This document shows, in pieces, positions 24,301 to 36,300 of a stretch of DNA of 64,000 bases (positions within the stretch are counted from its first letter, which is position 1; each line of letters starts with the position of its first letter). This DNA is from Telmatactis stephensoni (lineage: Eukaryota; Cnidaria; Anthozoa; Actiniaria; Isophelliidae), in assembly GCA_029948255.1 (NCBI GenBank), contig JALIZF010001835.1, positions 620,001-684,000 on the forward strand. Direction: 5' to 3'. A program made the translations under genes and the position numbers. The notes beneath the pieces were generated by a model, which was given only the letters and a program-made list of their open reading frames with translations, ran no database searches and had not been told where the DNA came from.

Positions 24301-27300
24301 AAAACTAAATGCATGTTTATAGGCACAAGGCAGAAAGTTTCAACATTACCCGCTGAGCCCGATATTAGTCTTGACGGGACGGCTATTGAGCGTGTAATGA
24401 CCTATAAGTGCCTGGGTGTGCATTTGGATGAACGACTCACCTGGGAAACACATGTTTCGGAGATTTCAGCTAAAATATCAAAAACGCTTGGTGCTCTAAG
24501 ACGACTCAAACCAATTCTTCCCCAACAGGTGCTGATCACGATTTACAAATCGTTGATCTTACCATATCTAGATTACTGTAGTGCTGTTTGGGGTAATTTT
24601 GGTAAGGGTCTCGCTACAGACGTCCAAAAACTACAAAATAGAGCAGCCCGTATAATTACTGGGGCTGACTACAGTGTTCGATCTACTCAGATTCTTCATA
24701 ATCTAAACTGGCTGACTTTAGAAGAGAGACGTTCTCAACAATTTAAAAAGCTCATGTTTAAAACAACTAATAATGATGTACCGGAATATCTTTACGAAAA
24801 TTTTACTCGAATTAATACGGTACATTCTCACAACTTAAGAGGCGTTAATGACAATCTTTTCATTCCAAGGCCTCAAACTGAAGCGCTCAAAAAGAGCTTT
24901 GTATATCGAGGAGCTTGCTTATGGAACAGTCTCCCTACTAAAGCAAAACAGGCCACCACTTTAAGTTCCTTCAACAATAATCTTTAGAAACCATTAGACA
25001 TATTTTTATAAATAATTTTAATCTTGGAAATCGTTTTTTATTTAAGTGTAAGTAGATTAGCAAATTAGTATTTATTTTCCTTAGAAATTTTTTACACGGC
25101 TCAAAGGGAGAGCACTTGTAAAGTTAGTGATTTGACACCGTGTTTAAATAAAGTTCATTCATTCATTCTTTATCTGTCTGCCTTTCTGTCTCTTTGTTTT
25201 TCTTATTCATTGGTTTGTCTGGACTCAGAGAAATGCAAGCTTACGTGTACCAAAAGATATAATTTTGATAATAACACATGGTGCATTCCATTTCTTAAAA
25301 CTTCTTCTTTTATTTCATCTCAGTCCCAAAGTACGATATCGTCCATCCATTTCAAGCCGACAACAATGGGGATTTCCTAACCTACAAACTCAATCAACCA
25401 ACACGACACAGACGAAGCCTTGCCGATCCCAACGTTTTGAACTACAACGTTCGAGCCATGGGAAAGAATCTCCACTTAAAAGTGAAAAAGAGCAAGAGTA
25501 TTCTAGTACCGGGAGCAAAAGTACACGTTATTGAGCCAGATGGTTCGCGATTCACCTCTGATGCACAGGAAGGCGACTATTATGAAGGTCACGTGGTCTC
25601 GCAGCCGAATTCAAAGGTTGCCATTAGCAACGATGGAGGCCTGGTAGGTTTAATGCCTTCTGTTTGAATGAATAATGAGTGAATGGGTGGATAAATTAAT
25701 GAGCGAATGAATTAGTTACTGAAAGAATTAATAGTTAATAGAAAGATGAATCCAGTATGTAAGTTCGTCCCTCCGTTCCCCCTTCCGACCGTCAGTCCGT
25801 CCGTCTGTCTGTCTGTCAGTCAGTCAGTCAGTCAGTCAGTCAGTCAGTCAGTCAGTCAGTCAGTCAGTCAGTCAGCCAATCAATCAATCAGTCAATTCAT
25901 TTTCTGTAAATATGTTTAGACCGGAATGATTCAATACCGTGAAGATGCAATGTTCATCAAGCCGCTACCATCACACCTTGCAAAGCGTTATGGGACACTT
26001 GGTGGTGCACAACCTCACGTTATTCATCGACGGTCGCTCGCTTATCTTAAAGACTGCTTACAACTTAAAGGTAATATAATTAGTTCTACAATGAAATGAC
26101 GTTAGCTCCTGCATAAATGAAGGGATATAGGGGCAAATAGATTAATATAAATGTGCATGAAACTGTACATAGGAAGAGGGACCTTTTTGGACTGAATATT
26201 GATAAGAAAAATCGTATTTTCTGGTCTAAAATAGGGTAGGGTTTTATCAATCGTGCCGCAATAAATATTAATATTAATAAAATAAATATTAATTTGAAAA
26301 AATATTAATATTAACAAATAAATATTAATTTACAATTTAATACCAAATCAAAGCTAATCAAATTTCTAGGAAATAGCACTCCTAAATTAAATAAGCAATA
26401 AAGCAAGACGGGTGTTAATGTGAAATTAACGTCTTTTCAAACTTTATCTTTAGCACGCAAACGAAGAAGCCTGGAAATAGTCTCTGACACCAGCGTCACG
26501 AAAAGATCAGCGTCCCCAAAGTATCTCGAAACTCACTTTATCGCTGACCAGTTCTACGAAGCCAGTCATGGAGCAGACACTCAGAGAGAGATGCTTATGG
26601 AGGCGCACATTGTATGTCGAACTTCTTACTTTCACTGTACAATCGCCGCCAATTTACATAGAGAAGTACTTTAGAAAAATAGAGTGGAAATTGGCTGTTG
26701 AGTGACAAGCATATCATATACATGAATGACCTACGTAGTATCAGTCATTCATTTACTCGGAAAATTGAAGGTTTCAAATACAATACAATACAGTACAATA
26801 CAACACAACACAACACAACACAACACAACACAACACAACACAACACAACACAACACAACACAACACAACACAACACAACACAACACAACACAACACAATA
26901 CAATACAATACAATACAATACAATACAATACAATACAATACAATACAATACAATACAATAAATAATTCGGACTCTACCCCCCTTTCCTCACCTCTCCCTT
27001 TATTTTTCCTTATTGAAAAAATGCTGATGATAATAACCATTATTCTGAAAATTAGGATGATAAAGATGATGATAATATGATGATTATGGCCATGATGAGA
27101 AATTGAACCTATGAACAACTATCGGTGATGTAAAATTGTGTTTTTGTTTCAGACTCGTTCATTTTTCACGGACCCAAGTATCGGCGACATCCCTGTTAAC
27201 ATCGTGGTTGTAGGATTAACCATCAAAAAAGATGTATGTAGTAAATTTGTTGGTAAAATCGACCATTATACCAACGTTTTTGACACCGCCCTTTTTCCTA

Positions 27301-30300
27301 CCAACAATGCAATGACCACCTTTGCCAGCTCATTGGTATTCATTGGTAGTTTTTCTCTGTAGTTTACATACATTCAAAGTGCATCTAATATGGACCGTAT
27401 GACGGCTCTTGGCCAATATCTAGGTACCAACGCTTTGCCAACATCGGATAGTGATCCCCTCCATCCAGATGTCGTGGTGCTGCAAAGCCGGTAAGAGACG
27501 GCTAAAGGACCGGGCACACTAAAGATCCACATTTGCAATGTTGCGCGCAACACAGATCCACACTTGGCGCAACACAGATCCACACTTGCAATGTTGCGTG
27601 CAACGTTGCAGAAAAAGTTACAAAAGTAGAACTCGATCCTAAACCTGCCATCCTCAGGTTGCAGGATTGGACATAAGGTGCAACGCTTTGTTGCGTGCGA
27701 TGTTGCAGAAATGTTGCAAGAAAAATTGCATCGTGTGTTCGGACTTAAATGGGTAACGGTTACTCCTTAAACCGTAAACAGGTCAAGAAAATCTTATTTT
27801 AAAATAATTTAGTGATGATACTGATCATGCTGTCTAGTGGTCATAGTGATCGTGAGGTCGGGGTTCGATTCCCCGGCCGGACCAACACTCAGGGTCTTTG
27901 AATAATTGAGGATAAGGAGATGCCTTTACATTCATGTCTTCGTGTATAAGGACGTTAATGCCGCGTCTCTATTAATATTGGGACATTCTAGCAGTAAGGT
28001 CGGCCTGCAGGATTAACGTTAATTGAAAAACTACCACTGGTGAGACCTTAACATCAAGTATTACAACGGTAATAGGAGATACATAGGCTATATAGGAATA
28101 TAACTAAGGAATATCCTTTCACAGACGATGAGCTGCAAGGGATCTATGATCTAATCTCCTACCAATAATTAAAACTTAAACAAAACGAATTTTCTCCTTG
28201 TCCTTCAGCGAGCTTGACAGTTTGTTAAAAACGTGCATTGACTTGCGTGGAGTGGTGTTCAAACGAAACTAGCAATTCGAAAGTCAAATCTTGCGTTGAC
28301 TTGCGTCTCGTTTGATCGGCGCGGGGTCTTACGTTCCCTCTATGATACAACAAGAGGGAATATTTTTAAATCTTTATTACAAAGTGTTTTTCTTCTCTTG
28401 CAGGGGCAATTCAGGAGGTAAGAAACATTTCCGCAAATCATGAATTGCTTTAGAAAGCTGATGGCTTATTGGCATTCACATCGGGCTACCTTAGCCACCG
28501 ACTGGACCACATATTTTACTGATGTAAACCCTTCGTTATATAACAGCTACAACAATAGCGCGCACACCGATTTCTTTTTTAAGCTATGTGTACCTATACT
28601 TTGCCATTCTAGGTCTTGCACAGGAAGGATCGATCTGTTATTCAACATTTGGTAGGACAGTTGTTGGAGACATTGGTCTTGGTACAGTCATAAGCATCGC
28701 CCACGAAATAGCGCATGCGTAAGTACTTAAATACACATAATTAAAAATTGGTTGTCGTACGAGAGGTCTAAACTTACGCGACAAGACCGTAAAGGATTAT
28801 GGGTGGATGCAAACAATTATCTTTTCGGATTTGGTCTTGATTTCTAACATCAACAAATGCCTAACATACCTAAATTATATTATATTTCTTTCATGCTCAA
28901 ATATTAAAACTCCTTTAAGAATACAAGACAATAGTCAAAACTAATATCATAACTCGCGGATTTGCAATCAACGGGTTTATAAAAGAGGCTAACGAACAAT
29001 ATTCTTGTTCGTTTTATTTCCATTTGAGCAAAGAAATATTTGATGTGCTTCTTTAAAATCAAATACCTTTATTTTCTTCAGTTTTGGTGTTCACCACGAC
29101 GGCAACAGGGCAGATTGTCCAGGCGGTACGTTTATTATGGCTTCTTCAGTGTCTGCTGGAACAAACTCCTTCCGTTTCTCACCCTGCTCAAAAGAGTTTT
29201 TCCAGGAGTTATTTCGGTAAGCAAAATGATTTCTCTTCCCTTTTCTTAGATTAAGAATGTTCACAGGTAATCCTCTCGTTGGAATTCAACTCGTTAAATC
29301 TGTATAATCAAGGTCATAATAAATGGGAATAGCTTGTCCTTTGTTCTAACTTTCCCTTCCATTCCTCTATTCACTCTTACCTTCCTCTTGTACTTACTTC
29401 CCCTTTCCGTGCTATCCACGTGCCTTGCCTTACCTGTCTTCCTTTCCCTCTATCTTCCTTGCTTTCCTTGCCTTTTTGTCCTTGAATTCTTGTTCCTCCG
29501 TCCACTGAAATAGCCCTCATATTTAAATCTCCTTCAGAAATCGTGATTCATAGATTTGATTTCGTAGACTTTGCACAGCTTTAGATCCTTGTTTCAACTT
29601 TTGTTTTGCTTTTAGCAACAATACTTGCACGGCCATCAACGATATTCCAGGAAAAGTAGTTCCCTTTCCTGCTGACATGGATACCAAACTACCTGGCGTG
29701 ATATACAATGGTGATGCGCAGTGTAAAATGCAGTTCGACGACAGCTTTTTCCATTGCAAACAAAGCCGCGTAAGTATTTTTTTAGTAGTTTTTGGGACCA
29801 CAGTAATTGGCGTTGCTGTTATGGCTTCCCTGCCTTGTAATATGTCATTGTATTGTTTTTTGTTGGCGAAGATAATAAATTAAATTAAATTACTATAAGA
29901 TGGCAATAATATATAACTGATTGCACAAAAACTTACCATTTCAAATCAAGGGAAGTTCTGACTAAGACATATTTTGGTATTCCAGACGTGAATATGCCGC
30001 ACATTCATAAGCATGAAAATCTTATTATTAGTGTACCCCAGGAAGGGTCGATTTTTGTGCAAGTAGCTTTATATAAACTTGAGTTTCATATAAACAGAGA
30101 CTCAACACTAGAAATAAAACAGACGTTTGCATGTGTACATGCAATCAGCTTCAAATAAAACTAATAAAGTAGAGTTCCACTGACGTAAGCGGAGAACTAC
30201 ACTTAGGAACTAAATCAGATTTTGTATATAAAGTGTGTAGTTTAAGAAACGTAACCGTGAGCGTACCTTACGCTGGTACCGTAACCTATTCGTAACCTTA

Positions 30301-33300
30301 CGTCCGTGCGTAGGTTTTTATTTCATGCGTAATTAAAACGGTTTTTTAGATTACGTTATGTTACAATAGCAGTACAGAACAAATCGTACGGTGTAGTTTC
30401 CCACGTGATAACTTGACCAATTCACTGAGGGTCCTTTGTTAGGTCTAAGCCTTTGCCAAGGTTTAAGTTTTTTATTTTAACAACACCCTTTAAATACTCT
30501 CGAGGCAGTTACGTACCCGGAAGGACCATTCCACTACAGTCCATTATAGCTTTACGTTATATATAACTTGAGATACATTCAAATGACAAATCTTTCTCCC
30601 TTTTTTCCTGCAGGATAACTGTAAAAGCTTGTATTGTTCTAATAATGGGGTAACGTGTAGCAGTAATATGGCTCCTCCCATGGATGGTACACAATGTGGT
30701 GATAGAAATGTAAGTAGAAATGAATATAAGTCATATGACTTTGATGACTGATGATGATGATGATGAAGACTTTATTTATGGAGGGTGAAAACATATTTAC
30801 AACTTTGTTGTGTAATAATCGTTGACAGCTGGTTTACGATGAGATATCCTCATAACTTACTAGCCAAAGTCACTTCAAGTTTCTAAATGAGGTCTTAAGA
30901 CCACATCCAAGACACATGCCCCAAAAGTATGTAAATTTGATCCCTGCAAGTCACAAGAGCCAGCCAAGCATGTTATTTCTGGTAGACTGCTGGACGTCAT
31001 GTAAATTCAGTAAACGTCTCACTAAAAAATCACCCCTTTAAACACTCTTAGATTGACAGGTTCAGAAAAACTGGAAAAGGCTTTTTTACTGAAACATTGA
31101 AATGCGTCTGCTTGCCCAGGAAGGAGAGGGGGATCACTCTCCCCCCCCCCCCCCCCCCCCCCGTTTGATAAAAATTACGTCAGCTGAAACTTAACAATTT
31201 TTCATTGTCTGTACTCTTATTGTCCATGGATTTGACGTCACCGAAAACGTTCAAAACTCAAGTGAAACCACGAGTTCTCTACAACAATTATTTGTGATAA
31301 AATGTGAAAAAGCCTCATCAAACAGGTTAACAGAACGAGCGCGCGCGACGAGACGCGTCAGCACCATTGTCTGAACTCTTATTCACAATGGCTTTCAACC
31401 AATCAGATTATGAGATTTTGCTCGAGTGTTGTAAACTCATTCACCTATTGTTTTTTTAAGTGGTGTATCAAAGGCGAATGTGTCGATGATGGATCACCAT
31501 TAATCAATGGTGGATGGAGTGCATGGTCAGATTGGTCAGCTTGTTCGTATTCTTGTGATGGCGGAGTACAGTACAGATCAAGAACCTGCACAAACCCCGA
31601 GTATGTAACTTGCTTTTTACTTCGTAACACTGTGGGACACCACGAAACGTGTCCGTACGTAATACAGAAGCGTCCGTTTTCATTTATGAGGAAATATGTG
31701 TACTCGTCGCATGTGATAACAGCAAGATTAAAATTTCAATACTCAAATTCACTTGATATCCCTCATAACAGGCCAGAGAACGGAGGAGCAAATTGTGTTG
31801 GCAAAAGCAAAGGTCACTGGAGGATATGTAACACTGAGGTAAACTTTTATGCACCTATATTGAAGAGAAAAGGGAAGAACGCAGGAGAGAAAGAAGGGAG
31901 GAAGGAAGGAAGGTAGGAAAGAATGTATGAAAGGGAGGAAGGGAAGAAAGGAAGGGAAGAAGGAAGAAAGGGAAGAAGGAAGGAAGGAAATGGAGGGAGA
32001 AAGGGAGGGAGGAAGGAAGGAGACAGGAAGAAACGAAGGAAGGTAAGATGGAAGAAAGGAAGGAACTGGAAGGAAGAAAAGTAGGTAGGAAGAAAGGAGG
32101 AAAGGAGATAGGAAAAAACGAAGGAAGGGATAGAGGGAGGGAGGAAGGTTGGAAGAAAAGAGGGATGGAAGCAAGAAGAAAGTGGATGTTCATCTTACAA
32201 AATGTGTTTTAACCAAAAGCATATCTGACTGGTTTAAACAGGCATGTTCAGCTGGAACAAAGACTTATCGTGATGTCCAATGTGCTGCTTTTAAGCCTCA
32301 GTATTCAGCTTACTACGTCAAAGGTATTTCTACACGAGGGAGGGAGGGACGTATATTTTACTCCTTTTTCCTGATGTCCCTTCGGGGAGGGTAATCCTCT
32401 CAAAACGTTCCTCAGTGCCGTGATGTCCCTAAAACATTTCAAATTGTTACCGTGCCTCGACCATTCATTCTTCAAAGTCATCCTATATATGTCCTAGTGG
32501 TAGAAGAGTATGATAATTAAATAATGCTCATTGTAAAATTTTTATAATATACTATTTATGGGAGGCATGGTTGGCCGAGTGTGGAAGCGCGGCCCTATTC
32601 ACCGCTTGTGGCCTGTGGTCCGGTTTCGAATCCCTCATATGTGAACTGATGCATTGTTTTCTACCACGCCACGAGGGGTTTTTACCCGGGTTCTCCGGTT
32701 CAGTTCCTCCCTCAGCAAAAATCAATATGTGTTGTATGCAAAATATTAATGTAGAAGTAGTGAGTGTGAGTGCAAACAGATGAAGAACCACTATGTGGAC
32801 AAGCTGCTGTGAAAAGATTATTTGTTCAAAAGAAACGTGTGTTGTTGTGTTTACAGACGCACCCTGTACCTTATACTGTAGAGAGGGTTCAACACGATAT
32901 GATCAAGGTCAAGCCAAAGATGGCTCCCGTTGCCATGAAGATAAGTTTAACAAAGATGTCTGTATTGAGGGCAAGTGTAGGGTACGTTTGACAATCTATC
33001 ATTCCAGTTATACAATCACTGAAGTCCTTCATAGACAATTCTGTGGATTTGGGATTCCTGTGTAAAATTAAGGGGATGGAGACTAGGGACCAATGTGATG
33101 CCTACCCTTTAACTCTTAACTTGCTATTTTACTACTTAAAAGTAGTGCTTGGGCTCCCTGTGTTTTCACTTGTTTTACGTCTTCAACATCAGCGACGTCA
33201 CGACGCCCTTTCTTCACGTCACGACGCCTTCTTCTTTCATGTCACGACGTCCTCTTTCATGTCACGACGTCCTCTTTTATGTCACGGCGTCCTCTTTCAT

Positions 33301-36300
33301 GTCACGACGTCCTCTTTCATGTCATGGCGCCCTCTTTCGTCACGACGCCTTCTTTTATGTCCTCTTTCACGTCGCGTCGTGTTTGCTAAATTTGCTTTTT
33401 GACTGTTCACGTGTTTTATAGAGCGTGGGATGTGATGGAGTCCTTGAGTCGGGTAAAGTACCTGATCGATGTGGTATTTGTGATGGTGACAGCACATCGT
33501 GCAGTGTGAGCACTGGTGAAGTAACATCGTCCTGCACTACGTGGGGTAAGCGTACAATCGGACCATCCTTTTTGTTTGCTGTTAACGGAGGGGGTGGGGG
33601 GGGTGGGGGGGTGGGGGGTTGGGGGGGGGGATAACTACTGATAACTACTGGAGGAGGGCTGATAAGTTTCAGTTTATGGTACAACAGAGATTGGTCATGG
33701 AAACTTTGCTTGTGTCGGAAGGGGCTAAGTTAAATGGTAGTAAAATAAGGCTCCAAATAAGAACTAGGCAAGTAAACAGCGAGGAATATGCTAATTGTAA
33801 TATTGTTTAAACTGTCCACTTTTCTGGTTGAAGGTGGCATGAAAATCTACCATCTCCTACATATATAGATAATGACTCGTTTTAGATGAAAGCTTTCCTG
33901 AGTTTAGATATAACACAATTTCTATGTGGGGAACATGGCACATTGGAAGCGTTTCTTGGCTACTGTTTTGAGCGCTTATGATTGGACGAAGTCTTTTAGC
34001 ACAAAAGAAACTTTATTTCAAAACAGTTAAATTTTAAAATGTGTCATCCATAGGTTGATATATTGTCAGTCTGAAAGACAACACATTTATGTTTTGGGAA
34101 GTTGAAATTACCGCAGAACAACCTAGCGAGTTGCGTAGTTCTTACGTGTATTTTTACTTAATGCGGTTTTCGATATCCTGCTAACTCTAAACAGTCCGTT
34201 GGAATTTGGTTATTGGCTTCCGCCCATTAAAATTAATACTAAAAGTACCTAAAATCCTACCAATGACCAAATACGATTTTTAGACAATATATAGTAGTCA
34301 TATTGTCACTTTGGTATTAATCGTACATCGTATTAGTGATCTTTACTTTTGATTGACAGAAGCAAAAACTCCAATTGGCGCGGACTGGCGTTTGAATGTC
34401 AGAGTTCGCAGAAAATCAAAAACCGCAGTAATTGAATGCTCGACCTTCAAATATTTATTTTAGAGGTACTTGTTTTGTCGTGTATGTAGGTCCAAACGAA
34501 CCGTGTGAGATTCTTACCCTGCCCCCGGGCTCAAGTAATGTCTTGATAAACAAAACTGTCGTTGACTGGGATCTGCTTGGTAAGTTATCTAGTTACTATG
34601 ACAACCTATAGGCATTTTGGAAAACCTAAACGCTAAATGCTAAAACGCTAAAACCTAAATGTTTTCATACCTTTTCATTAACTAAAAAAAAGTACATCGA
34701 AGCTGTAAACGATACACTATGTGCTAACAAAGGAGCCTAGAATAGAGTTGGTTACCAATGGCGGTTCTACTGTGGTTCTTTTTTCAATAATATATAAACA
34801 ATCCTTGTTGTCAATTATCTTTTACGTTTTAAGGTGCTAAAGATAAAGATGGTAAATGGCTTTGGGACGTACCTAGTTGGAGTACGGTAGTAGAGAAAGC
34901 TGGCACTAAAGAATACTACAAACACGAAGAAAACACGTATAAAGACAGTATCTTCATTCCTGGTCCCACCAATGCCGTCTTGAAGATTTACGTTAGTACA
35001 TCACGTATAAACACGTATATAAAACAACCGTCACATAACGTGCGCTTTCATTGGCGGGTATGCTGCGAACTCTAAATATGCATATAACACTCATTTGATG
35101 TAGTATATTCATAAAAATATAATGTCGTATAATATAATGTCGCGTAAAACAATAGAACAAACAATAGAATATAATAGGGTTTATGAATATATTACATTTA
35201 CCGAGTGTTACGTAGGTTTTCCCATACTGCTAACGGCTGTCTGCCAAAAGCAATTTATAGTCTTTCGTAACATGGTTTCAGGCCTTAGGGACATGAAATA
35301 GGGAATGGTATACTTAGGCGACGTTTTGCAATGTTTTCACGATCTGAAAAATGAAAAGAAAAGACAAGGAAACAAAACAAAACAAAACAAAACAAAACAA
35401 AACAAAACAAAACAAAACAAAACAAAAGAAAAACAAAACAAAACAAAACAACAAAACGAAACGAAACGAAACGAAACGAAACGAAACGAAACGAAACAAA
35501 ACAAAACGGCAAATATCTCAAACAAACAAACAAAAACACATAGACACATTGATGTTGATATCATAACAACAATTAACCACATCACCACCAAAAAGAAACA
35601 AAAGGGCAGTTTGTTCCTACATCAAGTCTGCGCATCATACCCTGCAAAATGTTCCCCAAATGTCCTCGTCTCGAGCGTAACGAAAAGGCCGAGAGATTTC
35701 CATATTTTCGACGGTTTTAATTTTCTTCTTTATTCTATTAAAACAGCGAGTTTTCTTAAGTAGTGGAAATTCAAAAATTGTATACAAAATGATGAAACCT
35801 AGCAACGGATCATCTGTTGTTAAACCGTCTGATGTGGAATGGTCATCGTCTGGTTGGTCTGCTTGCTCGCGATCATGTGCTGTGGGTATGCTTACACCTC
35901 TATACCTTAAAATCTTATTTTAATTATTCATGACATGTATGTAAAATATTAACAAAAACAACAAAACAACGACAACGATGACGACAACAACAACAACTAT
36001 ACTGAAGTTGATCAACATGATCTCTGTTTTCCAGGCTTTAGTTGTTTGAGATTTCGGCTGTCAGACAACAACCTTGGCGATGGAATGAGTGAAAAGACTT
36101 TGCAATGTTTAACCACCATTTGAGGCAGATGCTATAAGATTCATTACTGTGCGAAATCCAGCAATTTCAAAAAACAAAATTGGAAGCCTAGGCGATTTTT
36201 ATCCAAAAAAGAGAATAACTAAAGTTATAAAACACGACATTCATGTCTAGATTGCCAAAACCCTTATTTGCAGATGTTAAAAATTAAGATCAAAGTCAAA

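Noticed and set aside
26698..27118. Asn/Thr/Gln- and Val/Leu/Cys-rich frames
   Set aside because: Translations of the CAACA/CAATA pentanucleotide repeat in gene A intron 6.
35285..35763. Lys/Asn/Thr- and Phe/Val-rich frames
   Set aside because: Translations of the AAAAC/GAAAC repeat. The real exon 21 of gene A starts at 35747 in its own frame.
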